A stretch of DNA of 35,093 bases from Flavobacteriales bacterium. Lineage in GTDB: Bacteria; Bacteroidota; Bacteroidia; Flavobacteriales_D; Crocinitomicaceae. The notes beneath the pieces were generated by a model that was given only the letters and a program-made list of their open reading frames with translations, searched no databases and was not told the DNA's origin. The translations under genes were made by a program, and so were the position numbers. Location: assembly GCA_003331365.1 (NCBI GenBank), contig QOQC01000011.1:1-35093 (forward strand). Reading direction: 5' to 3'. Shown in pieces: positions 15,980 through 24,653 of the stretch (position 1 is the first letter of the stretch; each line of letters opens with the position of its first letter).

Positions 15980-17149
15980 ATGAATGGGAACATTAGTGGT
16001 TTTGACGAAGAATTGATTATCACGTTAAAATGTTTTTTTGGATTTGAAGAAACGCTAAAAGAGGAACTTTTAGAATATGGTTATGGTAAAATAGAAATAC
16101 TCAATAGAGCTGTTCAAATACGAGGCACTTGGAAAGATGTATATTATCTAAACTTACATTCAAGATGTAGTATTTCTATATTAGTTGAAATCGCCCGTTT
16201 TAGAATTAAAACAGAAAATGATTTATACCAAAGTGCTTCTAAAATAAAATGGTCCAACATTTTTGATGTCAATAAAACCTTTGCTGTTAAAGGTGCTATA
16301 TATTCTGATATATTTACAAATACACATTATCCATATTTACTAGTAAAGGATGCCATTGTTGATCATTTCAGAGATGAAACCGGTGATCGGCCGAATATTG
16401 AAATCAAGCGACCTCAGGTTTTGATTGATGTTTATATCAGAAATAACCAGGTAACTATTTCGGTAAATACCAGTGGGAATCCTTTGTTTCAGCGTGGTTA
16501 TCGGAATGCGGCAGGAGAAGCACCAATAAATGAAGTCGTTGCCGCATCATTGATTCGAATGTCAGGATGGGATAGAAAAACAAATTTGATGGATCCATTT
16601 TGTGGATCAGGGACGATTTTAATTGAAGGAGCCTTGCTCGCTACTGGAATACCATCCAATATTGAAAGACAGCATTATGCGTTCAAAAATTTCAAAAATT
16701 TTGACCAAAATTTATGGGATGAAATTTATGGCAAAGCTACTCGTATAGTAAGAAATTTGCCCTGTAAATTCTTAGGCTCGGATATTTCTGATGAAATGGT
16801 ATTAAAGTCCAGAAGGAACCTAAGAGAATTTAGTTTTGGTAGATTTATTGAAATATCAGGAAAACCATTTAACGAGGTAAGAAAATCCGATGAATCGGTT
16901 TTCATCATTTCAAATCCTCCTTATGGCCAAAGATTAGAAATGGAAGAGGAATTATATGCAGAAATCGGCACATGGCTTAAGCACGAAATTAAGGAAGGAA
17001 CAGCTTGTATTATATCCTCAAGTGAGGAAGGGTTCAAATCCATTGGACTAAAGCACTCCAAAAAAGTAAAAGTTTACAACGGTAATTTAGACTGTAGTTT
17101 CCGGAGCTACGAATTATTTGAAGGAAAGAGAAAAGACAGCTTGAATTAA
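15980..17149 (+). CDS. THUMP-domain class I SAM-dependent RNA methyltransferase (RlmL/YpsC-like)
   Basis: A 389-residue cytosolic methyltransferase. Residues 10-60 hold a ferredoxin-like start (C-F-F-G-F-E-E-T-L-K-E-E-L), followed by a THUMP RNA-binding domain (about 60-165). The UPF0020-type catalytic domain follows: L-F-Q-R-G-Y-R near 170, D-P-F-C-G-S-G-T-I-L-I-E-G-A (SAM-binding motif, about 204-217), and catalytic N-P-P-Y-G-Q-R (about 312-318). This arrangement is that of enzymes making N2-methylguanosine in 23S rRNA (RlmL, m2G2445 in E. coli) or in tRNA; the RNA target is not decided by sequence alone. The RlmK half found in E. coli RlmL is absent. The stop abuts the gltA stop with no intervening base. 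Confidence 0.92.
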   Translation: MNGNISGFDEELIITLKCFFGFEETLKEELLEYGYGKIEILNRAVQIRGTWKDVYYLNLHSRCSISILVEIARFRIKTENDLYQSASKIKWSNIFDVNKTFAVKGAIYSDIFTNTHYPYLLVKDAIVDHFRDETGDRPNIEIKRPQVLIDVYIRNNQVTISVNTSGNPLFQRGYRNAAGEAPINEVVAASLIRMSGWDRKTNLMDPFCGSGTILIEGALLATGIPSNIERQHYAFKNFKNFDQNLWDEIYGKATRIVRNLPCKFLGSDISDEMVLKSRRNLREFSFGRFIEISGKPFNEVRKSDESVFIISNPPYGQRLEMEEELYAEIGTWLKHEIKEGTACIISSSEEGFKSIGLKHSKKVKVYNGNLDCSFRSYELFEGKRKDSLN

Positions 17150-18439
17150 TTATTTCCGATTGGACACCTCAACATAATCCCGACTTTCATAACCTGTATA
17201 AATTTGTCTAGGACGTCCTATAGGTTCTCCATTCTCAGTCATTTCTTTCCATTGAGCTATCCATCCTGGAAGTCTACCAATGGCAAACATTACAGTAAAC
17301 ATCTCAGTTGGTATTCTTAGCGCCTTATAAATAATCCCAGAATAGAAATCTACATTTGGGTATAAGTTTCTCTCCTTGAAATAATCATCCTCAAGAGCTA
17401 CTTTCTCCAATTTCTTTGCAATGTCCAGTAAAGGATCATTCACCCCAAGCTTTTCCAAAACTTCATCACAAGATTTTTTGATAATTCGTGCTCTAGGATC
17501 AAAGTTTTTATAAACACGGTGGCCAAAGCCCATTAATCTAAAAGGATCATTTTTATCCTTCGCTTTTTCGACCCATTTATCGACATTACCTCCATCAACA
17601 TGTATTTTTAAAAGCATCTCAATTACTTTTTGATTTGCACCACCATGTAAAGGGCCCCAAAGGGCACAGATACCGGCTGATATTGAAGAATACAAGTTAG
17701 CTTGTGAAGAACCCACAATACGTACAGTTGAAGTTGAACAATTTTGCTCATGATCAGCATGTAAAATCAATAACTTATTTAAGGCATCTACAATGACAGG
17801 ATCAACGTGATAATCCTCCGTGGGCATCGCGAACATCATGTGAAGGAAGTTTTCACAATAATTGAACTCATTTCTTGGATACATAAACGGATGCCTCATC
17901 GAATTTTTATAGGACCATGCCGCTAATGTTGGTAATTTGGCTATTAACCGCTGAATGGTCAAATTTACTGCCTCCGAATTTCTATTTGGATTTTGAGATT
18001 CTGGATAAAAGGTAGCCAGCGATGAAACCATTGATGAAAGAACACCCATAGGATGCGCCTTCGCAGGATATGCTTCGAAAAATCTTTTCATGTCCTCATG
18101 CACCAAAGTATGTCGTTTAATACTTCTTTCAAATAACTGAAATTCAATACTGTTAGGTAATTCACCGTAAATCAAAAGATAAGCTACTTCTGTAAATGAA
18201 GCTTTTTCAGCAAGTTGCTCAATGGGATAACCCCTATATCTTAGAATTCCTTTCTCTCCATCTAAAAAAGTAATGGCACTGGTTGTAGCTCCTGTATTTT
18301 TATAACCAGGGTCTATTGTAATGTATCCAGTTGAGGCACGTAACTTTGATATGTCAACAGCATTTTCTTTTTCTGAACCTGTTACAACAGGTAAATCGTG
18401 TTCTTTTCCTTCTAAAATTATCTTTGCTTTCTCGCTCAT
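17150..18439 (-). CDS. gltA: Citrate synthase (type II)
   Basis: A 429-residue enzyme condensing oxaloacetate and acetyl-CoA to citrate, first step of the TCA cycle. Recognised by I-T-F-L-D-G-E-K-G-I-L-R-Y-R-G-Y-P-I near the N-terminus, the active-site H-A-D-H-E-Q-N-C-S-T (about 228-237), G-P-L-H-G-G-A-N-Q (catalytic His), and G-F-G-H-R-V-Y-K-N-F-D-P-R-A (about 304-317) with the substrate-binding Arg. Length and the N-terminal beta-domain fit the hexameric Gram-negative type. The ATG at 18439 is 36 bp downstream of a TACTTTTG box, so the gene is probably monocistronic. The opposite-strand methyltransferase ends at the adjacent base. Confidence 0.98.
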   Translation of the reverse strand: MSEKAKIILEGKEHDLPVVTGSEKENAVDISKLRASTGYITIDPGYKNTGATTSAITFLDGEKGILRYRGYPIEQLAEKASFTEVAYLLIYGELPNSIEFQLFERSIKRHTLVHEDMKRFFEAYPAKAHPMGVLSSMVSSLATFYPESQNPNRNSEAVNLTIQRLIAKLPTLAAWSYKNSMRHPFMYPRNEFNYCENFLHMMFAMPTEDYHVDPVIVDALNKLLILHADHEQNCSTSTVRIVGSSQANLYSSISAGICALWGPLHGGANQKVIEMLLKIHVDGGNVDKWVEKAKDKNDPFRLMGFGHRVYKNFDPRARIIKKSCDEVLEKLGVNDPLLDIAKKLEKVALEDDYFKERNLYPNVDFYSGIIYKALRIPTEMFTVMFAIGRLPGWIAQWKEMTENGEPIGRPRQIYTGYESRDYVEVSNRK

Positions 18440-18474
18440 TCTTGAAATTAAATTGTCGTTGGATTGATTTCGCC

Positions 18475-18482
18475 CAAAAGTA
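18475..18482 (-). promoter_or_regulatory. Probable -7 element of gltA
   Basis: Reads TACTTTTG on the minus strand, a full TAnnTTTG match, 35 bp before the gltA ATG. No clear -33 element. Confidence 0.45.
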
Positions 18483-18550
18483 CAAAATCAAATTTGTATT
18501 TTCTAATTCAATTAGGCTTATACGCTCTTCTACAATAAAAGGTTACGATT

Positions 18551-20713
18551 CTAGAGGTTTTCCTTGATATAATCGAACATCATCTGAAACAAGTGATTTC
18601 GAGTATTCCCCCCATAAATACCGTGATTTTTATTAGGGTAGATAAACAAATCAAATTGTTTATTCGCATCAACCATCGCATTGACCATTTCCATAGTGTT
18701 TTGATAATGAACATTATCATCAGCGGCACCATGAATTAGAAGATAATTTCCTTTCAATTTATCTACATGATTGATCGGACTGTTATCATCATAACCTGAT
18801 TGATTCTCTTGAGGGGTCCTCATAAATCTTTCAGTGTAGATATTATCGTAATATCTCCAATTTGTGACAGGAGCTACTGCAATTGCCGTTTTAAATACAT
18901 CACTGCCTTTGGTTATGGCCAAAGATGCCATAAATCCACCATAGCTCCATCCCATAATACCAATCCTTTTGGAATCTACCCAAGAAAGTTCACCCAATTT
19001 TATGGCAGCATTTATGATATCTTCAACTTCAAGTTTTCCAAGCTCAAGATATGTTGATTTTTTAAATTTCGCTCCTCGATACATGGTGCCTCTAGGGTCA
19101 ATTGTAAAAACAATGTATCCTTCTTGAGCCAGCAATTGGTGGTACATATAATCCCCAGCATCGTAAGCATCAAGAACCTCATTGTGTCCCGGCCCACCAT
19201 AAACATTAAAATATACAGGGTATTTTTTTGTAGAATCAAAATCGTGGGGTAAAATCATTTGAGTATTTAATTCTACATATCCCAAATCCATAGAAGAAAA
19301 TACCTTATTACTGATTGGATATCCCTTTAGCTTATCGGATAAAGCCCAGTTATCCTCTAATTCTGTAACCAAAGTTCCATCACTCTTATTTAATGAAATT
19401 TTTGGAGGTGTATTGGCATTAGAATAAGTATGAATAAAGTATTTCATGCCATTTAAAAATTCAGCATCATTATACCCTTTTTCTTTTGTCAATTCTTTTT
19501 TACCAGAACCATCAACATTTATTGCGTATATAGATTTTTGAGTTGAGTGAGGTTCACAAGAGGAATAATAAATGGTATTGGACTCTTTATCCAATCCCAA
19601 AAATTCAATAACATCCCATTCACCATTTGTTATTTTCTCTTGCTCACCAGAAAAATTTAGCCTGTATATATGATTGTACCCATCCTTTTCACTTGTTCTC
19701 AGTAGAGATTCTCCATCATTTAAAAAAATGAGATTATCATCAACATCGATATAGGTATCCGAGGTTTCCTCGTAAATCACTTTGGATTTTGATATCCCGT
19801 TGGAACAGTCAATCAAATTATATTTTAGACTGTTTTGGTGCCTATTCATTGTTTGTAAAATCAACTTATTTTCCTTTTCTGACCATTTAATTCTTGGGAT
19901 ATATTCATATTCACCAAGTTCGATTGAATTGATTTTACATTTCTTTTTTAGGTCAATAAGATGAGCAGATACAATACTATTATCTTCACCTGCCTTTGGA
20001 TATTTAAACTTATAAGAGTCCGGATAAAGATCAATGTAGTATGTCATTCGGAACTGCTTTACGTTTTTCTCATTGAACTTTAAAAAAGCAATATATTTAC
20101 TATCAGGTGACCAGTCATAGGCTTTTGTTATGGCGTATTCCTCTTCGTAAACCCAGTCTGATGTTCCATTGATGATTTTATTTTTTTTCCCGTCATAAGT
20201 GAGCTGCTTTACCTTGTTCCCGGACAAATCCTTGATATAAATATTGTTCTTGTGGATATATGAAACATACATGCCATCAGGAGAATATTCGGCTAAGGTC
20301 TGAGGCTGATGCTCAGAATCTAATGATTCCAATTTCTTGGTTTCTCGGTCATATAAATAATACTCAGCAGTGTAGCTATATCGATACTTGGATGATACAT
20401 TGGTTAAAAATAAAATTTTAGATTCATCTGCATTAAACTCAAAAGAACCATATTCAAAGCCTTCAGGAGGAGTAAATATAATTTCAATATTTTCGGGGGC
20501 TTTTTCTTTCTCCATGTCAGCAATCTTATACTTTATGATTGCATTATCATTAGTTCGTAGTACACAAGAAACCCCATCGGATAAGGCATTTATAGATGGT
20601 GCATATTTTGGGTAAAATTCATAATTTTTCCAAATCTTTTCTATTGTGATTTCTTGTGACAAGGATGTCAAACTGTAAAAACATATGAAAATCAGTAATG
20701 ATATTTTGTACAT
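18551..20713 (-). CDS. Secreted dipeptidyl peptidase IV (S9B prolyl oligopeptidase family)
   Basis: A 720-residue exported serine peptidase that removes X-Pro or X-Ala dipeptides from peptide N-termini. A signal peptide (about 1-19, ending S-L-S-Q) precedes an eight-bladed-propeller-type domain. It contains W-V-Y-E-E-E-Y-A, the glutamate pair that binds the substrate amino group in DPP4. The alpha/beta hydrolase domain has the nucleophile in G-W-S-Y-G-G (about Ser590), the aspartate in H-G-A-A-D-D-N-V-H (about Asp666) and the histidine in K-N-H-G-I-Y-G-G (about His697), all intact. I chose the ATG at 20713; a TTG two codons earlier is less likely. It fits a protein-degrading, peptide-feeding lifestyle together with the M14 peptidase. 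Confidence 0.95.
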   Translation of the reverse strand: MYKISLLIFICFYSLTSLSQEITIEKIWKNYEFYPKYAPSINALSDGVSCVLRTNDNAIIKYKIADMEKEKAPENIEIIFTPPEGFEYGSFEFNADESKILFLTNVSSKYRYSYTAEYYLYDRETKKLESLDSEHQPQTLAEYSPDGMYVSYIHKNNIYIKDLSGNKVKQLTYDGKKNKIINGTSDWVYEEEYAITKAYDWSPDSKYIAFLKFNEKNVKQFRMTYYIDLYPDSYKFKYPKAGEDNSIVSAHLIDLKKKCKINSIELGEYEYIPRIKWSEKENKLILQTMNRHQNSLKYNLIDCSNGISKSKVIYEETSDTYIDVDDNLIFLNDGESLLRTSEKDGYNHIYRLNFSGEQEKITNGEWDVIEFLGLDKESNTIYYSSCEPHSTQKSIYAINVDGSGKKELTKEKGYNDAEFLNGMKYFIHTYSNANTPPKISLNKSDGTLVTELEDNWALSDKLKGYPISNKVFSSMDLGYVELNTQMILPHDFDSTKKYPVYFNVYGGPGHNEVLDAYDAGDYMYHQLLAQEGYIVFTIDPRGTMYRGAKFKKSTYLELGKLEVEDIINAAIKLGELSWVDSKRIGIMGWSYGGFMASLAITKGSDVFKTAIAVAPVTNWRYYDNIYTERFMRTPQENQSGYDDNSPINHVDKLKGNYLLIHGAADDNVHYQNTMEMVNAMVDANKQFDLFIYPNKNHGIYGGNTRNHLFQMMFDYIKENL

Positions 20714-20846
20714 ATTCAATAATTTTTCGTGAAAATAACTAAGTTAAATCTGGAAATCAATTAAATGCATCACATTGTTAATGGGAAGATAATTTTGAAT
20801 TGTTAAAAACACAACATTCACCAAATGAATATGAATTATTTTTACG

Positions 20847-20854
20847 TATTTTTG
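20847..20854 (+). promoter_or_regulatory. Probable -7 element of the five-gene nucleic-acid scavenging operon
   Basis: TATTTTTG matches TAnnTTTG fully and lies 39 bp before the first ATG at 20894. It is the only full plus-strand match seen in the region between the DPP4 gene and this operon. No -33 TTTG at the expected distance. Confidence 0.45.
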
Positions 20855-20893
20855 CCTCTCTAAAACAACGTACTTAAGTTAAAACGAAATACT

Positions 20894-21886
20894 ATGAAAA
20901 AAATTCTACTACTAGCTACCTTATTAATATCAATTCCCAGTTTTGCCCAGGAGTGTGGTGATTTGTTTATCTCTGAATATGTTGAGGGGTGGTCAAACAA
21001 CAAAGCATTGGAAATTTACAACCCAACTTCAGCTGCTGTTGATTTAAGTGAATATATGGTTATCCGATATTCCAATGGAGCCACTAGTGCGAGTGCCGCA
21101 AACGCCATTCAACTTACCGGAACAGTTGATGCCTATGACGTTCATGTAGGAGTAATAGAAAAACTTGATCCAAACGGTACGGGTCAAGAAGCACCTGTAT
21201 GGGACTCGCTTCAAGCTAGAGCTGACGCATTTTATTGTCCAGAATACAATACATCCAATGCATGGTATTTTAATGGCAATGATGCCGTGGTCTTGGCTAT
21301 GGGTTCTGTTAATGATATTCCAAATGCGATTGTTGTGGATATCTTTGGTAAAATAGGTGAAGATCCTGGTGATGGATGGACCTCAGAATTCCCTTACACA
21401 GGTGGAGGGTCGCTTGTAACAAAGGACCACTCTATGTTACGAAAAGCGTCCATTAAAAATGGGGAAACAAATCCCGTTATTTCGTTTTTTGATCCCCTTT
21501 TGGAATATGATTCTATTCCAGCTGTTGTTGTTCGTTTGGATGAAAATGGAGATACACTTTTTAGTACAAATGGAAATCCACTTTTAGATGGAAATTGGTT
21601 TACCTTAGGTACACACGATTGTGAATGTAATCCGGCAAATATAAGTGAGCTTAATGAGAACAAAATTGAAATTTATCCAAATCCTACAACAGGATTTTTC
21701 ACACTTTCAAATATTTCGGAGGTTAAAAACATTGAAATCAGAAATGCTTTAGGTCAGAAAATATATGCTAAAGAAAACAACCAAAATACAAAATCGATTC
21801 ATTTGAATGAACCAAAAGGCTTATACTTTATTCGCCTTAAGGGTTATAATGAATCTGTTATCATGAGGAAAATAATCATAAGATAG
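20894..21886 (+). CDS. Secreted lamin-tail-domain protein with T9SS sorting signal
   Basis: A 330-residue exported protein. A Sec signal peptide (about 1-18, ending F-A-Q) is followed by a lamin-tail domain (LTD): L-F-I-S-E-Y-V-E-G then N-K-A-L-E-I-Y-N-P-T and V-D-L-S-E-Y are the hallmark strands. The C-terminal about 75 residues form a type IX secretion sorting domain (I-E-I-Y-P-N-P-T-T-G-F-F-T-L to I-I-I-R), so the protein should reach the cell surface. LTD modules occur in extracellular nucleases of other bacteria, where they are thought to bind DNA or surfaces; there is no nuclease domain here. First gene of a tight operon with a TonB-dependent receptor and an endonuclease, suggesting a substrate-capturing partner, which is inference. 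Confidence 0.88.
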   Translation: MKKILLLATLLISIPSFAQECGDLFISEYVEGWSNNKALEIYNPTSAAVDLSEYMVIRYSNGATSASAANAIQLTGTVDAYDVHVGVIEKLDPNGTGQEAPVWDSLQARADAFYCPEYNTSNAWYFNGNDAVVLAMGSVNDIPNAIVVDIFGKIGEDPGDGWTSEFPYTGGGSLVTKDHSMLRKASIKNGETNPVISFFDPLLEYDSIPAVVVRLDENGDTLFSTNGNPLLDGNWFTLGTHDCECNPANISELNENKIEIYPNPTTGFFTLSNISEVKNIEIRNALGQKIYAKENNQNTKSIHLNEPKGLYFIRLKGYNESVIMRKIIIR

Positions 21887-21915
21887 TCGTTCATTATTGG
21901 CATCAAATTGAACTC

Positions 21916-24648
21916 ATGAGGTATTTATTAGCGTTACTTTTACTTACTATTTACGTTCATAGCTTTGCTCAAAACGCTACCCTTTCTGGAAAGATAATTG
22001 ACAATTATACGGAGCAAGAAGTTGTAGGAGCGAAAATCACTCTTCAATCAAAATCCAAATTGTACAGGGCATTATCCGATCCAAATGGGAACTATTCAAT
22101 TGATAATTTGGTTCCAGATACGTATTCAGGGTTTGTAACTATGCTGTCTTTTGATACCTTGTTTTTTTCTGTTGAATTAAATCAAGGTGCCAATACACTA
22201 AACCATACCTTGGGAGGAAGCCAGGAGTTGGAAGAAGTTAAAGTAATCGGAAATCTGGTAGTGGATAGAAAAACACCTGTAGCAGTAACAAGGATTTCAA
22301 CTCAACAAATTAATGAAGAACTTGGATCAAGAGACCTTCCTATGATTTTAAACTCCTCTCCTGGGGTTTATGCTACGCAACAAGGTGGAGGTGATGGAGA
22401 TGCTAGGATTACGATTCGTGGTTTCAGCCAAAGAAATGTGGGCGTCATGATTGATGGTGTACCCGTTAATGACATGGAAAATGGCTGGGTATATTGGTCA
22501 AACTGGTTTGGATTAGATGCCATTACAGGCCAAATACAGCTTCAAAGAGGGCTAGGTGCAACTAAACTTGCCATGCCTTCGGTTGGAGGAACAATGAATA
22601 TCATTACTCAGGCTACAGGAGGTAAAAAAATGATAAAGGTGGGACAAGAATATGGCTCAGGTGAATTCTTGAGAACATCTTTATCTTATAAATCAGGCAC
22701 CCTAAAAAATGGTTGGGGCGTTTTGTTTTCAGGTTCCTATAAACAAGGAAATGGTTGGGTAGATGGTCTCAACACACTTGGTGCATTTTACTATTTAAAA
22801 ATTCAGAAAAAAATCAACAACCATATCATTTCATTAAGTGGATTTGGAGCACCACAGCGCCATGGTCAGCGTTCATACAATCAACCAATAGCATATTGGG
22901 ACTCCGAATTTGCAAATAGTCTTGGTGTTCCTATTTACGATACCATGTCGAATATTGATTACGGCAGGAGATATAACCAGCACTGGGGATACTATACGGA
23001 TAGTGCCACAGGAAATAGGTCAATAATTAATGAAAGAATGAACTTCTATCACAAACCACAGATTACTTTAAAAGACTTTTGGAAAGTGAATGAGAAGCTG
23101 TCATGGTCAAATATTGCATATTTATCTGTTGGTACCGGAGGAGGAGTAAGAGCGAGAAATACGGGTGCAATTATTAGAGACTCATTAGGTCAAATTGATT
23201 GGAATGAAATTGAATACAATAACAGATACAAAACATTATTTGGACAAGTATATTCCACTGCTGATCCCTTATATGACTCCGTTTTATTCAAATCATCACA
23301 AGTTTTAACAGCTGCCATGAATAATCATTTTTGGCTAGGTGGTTTATCTCAATTTGATTTTCAAGCGAATGATTATTTAATGATTTCCGGTGGTGTAGAT
23401 TATAGATATTATAAGGGAGAACATTACAGGGTTGTCACTGATCTTTTAGGGGGTGATTATTGGGTAAATGACGCCGATCAAAATAGTTCAAACCCAATGA
23501 AGGTTGTAGGAGATAAGGTTGGGTGGTATGACTATCATAACCACAGAGATGGGTTTGTTCAGTGGGCAGGTGGTTTTGGACAAGTTGAGTATTCAAAGGG
23601 AAGATGGACTGCTTTCGCAAATGTATCTGGAGTTGCGAATGGATATAAGGGAGTTGATTATTTCATGAAAAAAGAACTTTTTCTGGGGGATACAACGCTA
23701 TTCATCGGCGCAGGGGATACAATCGAATACAACGGAATTATGTATGACCAAAGTTCAGACGGTTTGACTTATAATCAAACTCCGTGGAAATGGATTGGTG
23801 GTTTTACGATTAAAGCAGGTGCCAATTATAATTTAACTGAAAAATCAAACCTTTTTGTTAATCTCGGATGGTTAAATAGGACGCCGCAGTTTAGTAATGT
23901 CATTGACAACAATACAAATACTTTTTTTGAAGAAATTTTAAATGAGAAAATATATGCTACAGAGGTAGGCTATGGATATAGATCAAAACAATTTAGCATG
24001 AACATCAATACCTATTTCACCTATTGGGAAAACAAACCTTTCCCCTATGGTGTATCAGTTCCTGACCCACAAGATCCAACTGTTTTTGTCCGAGCCAATG
24101 TAAATGGAATGGATGCATTACATGTGGGAGGAGAGTTGGATTTTGCCTATTATATCAATCGAAAAATTAATTTCGAAGGTATGATTTCATATGGAGATTG
24201 GACATGGCAATCTGCAGAAACAATTGATGTGCTGGGCACACAGTTTACTTTTGATGCGAAAGATGTTCACGTTGGAGATGCGGCACAAGCTGTTTATGCA
24301 TTAAGTATGAGGTATGAATTCATTAAAAATGCTTATTTCAAAATTCGTTATACCTATTTCTCAAAAAATTACAGCAATTTTGATCCTTTCAGTTTGACAG
24401 GAGATAATGGAGGGACTGAATCATGGAGATTGCCTGATTACGGACTTATGAGTGCACATGCAGGATATCGAATTTATTTAAGTAACTCGATCTTATTTTT
24501 CAAGGCGAATGTTTTTAATGCATTGAATTCATTCTACATTTCGGATGCTAGAAATAACCAAAACGGGTCTTCTTTTGATGCCTCATCTGCAGGAGTATTC
24601 ATTGGTCAAGGTATACGCTTTAATTTTTCACTAGGTTTTCAATTTTAA
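21916..24648 (+). CDS. TonB-dependent outer-membrane receptor
   Basis: A 910-residue outer-membrane importer. A signal peptide (about 1-18) is followed by a carboxypeptidase-regulatory-like domain (about 22-105, A-T-L-S-G-K-I-I-D), a plug domain (V-T-R-I-S-T-Q-Q-I to G-A-T-K-L-A-M-P-S-V-G-G-T-M-N-I-I) and a 22-strand barrel ending in a terminal phenylalanine (F-S-L-G-F-Q-F). It needs TonB/ExbBD energy. There is no SusD partner, so this is not a standard polysaccharide utilisation pair. It starts 29 bp after the LTD gene and ends 5 bp before the endonuclease gene. Context suggests a ligand that is a nucleic-acid product, but the ligand cannot be read from sequence. Confidence 0.93.
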   Translation: MRYLLALLLLTIYVHSFAQNATLSGKIIDNYTEQEVVGAKITLQSKSKLYRALSDPNGNYSIDNLVPDTYSGFVTMLSFDTLFFSVELNQGANTLNHTLGGSQELEEVKVIGNLVVDRKTPVAVTRISTQQINEELGSRDLPMILNSSPGVYATQQGGGDGDARITIRGFSQRNVGVMIDGVPVNDMENGWVYWSNWFGLDAITGQIQLQRGLGATKLAMPSVGGTMNIITQATGGKKMIKVGQEYGSGEFLRTSLSYKSGTLKNGWGVLFSGSYKQGNGWVDGLNTLGAFYYLKIQKKINNHIISLSGFGAPQRHGQRSYNQPIAYWDSEFANSLGVPIYDTMSNIDYGRRYNQHWGYYTDSATGNRSIINERMNFYHKPQITLKDFWKVNEKLSWSNIAYLSVGTGGGVRARNTGAIIRDSLGQIDWNEIEYNNRYKTLFGQVYSTADPLYDSVLFKSSQVLTAAMNNHFWLGGLSQFDFQANDYLMISGGVDYRYYKGEHYRVVTDLLGGDYWVNDADQNSSNPMKVVGDKVGWYDYHNHRDGFVQWAGGFGQVEYSKGRWTAFANVSGVANGYKGVDYFMKKELFLGDTTLFIGAGDTIEYNGIMYDQSSDGLTYNQTPWKWIGGFTIKAGANYNLTEKSNLFVNLGWLNRTPQFSNVIDNNTNTFFEEILNEKIYATEVGYGYRSKQFSMNINTYFTYWENKPFPYGVSVPDPQDPTVFVRANVNGMDALHVGGELDFAYYINRKINFEGMISYGDWTWQSAETIDVLGTQFTFDAKDVHVGDAAQAVYALSMRYEFIKNAYFKIRYTYFSKNYSNFDPFSLTGDNGGTESWRLPDYGLMSAHAGYRIYLSNSILFFKANVFNALNSFYISDARNNQNGSSFDASSAGVFIGQGIRFNFSLGFQF

Positions 24649-24653
24649 CAATT

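Noticed and set aside
18483-18550. Small palindromes (CAAATTTG, TAATTCAATTA) between gltA and the DPP4 gene
   Set aside because: Short AT-rich palindromes expected by chance; no stable hairpin to end DPP4 transcription.
20894-24648. Possibility that the receptor region is a SusC/SusD polysaccharide utilisation locus
   Set aside because: No SusD-like lipoprotein or carbohydrate-active enzyme is present; the neighbours are LTD, nuclease and nucleotidase proteins.
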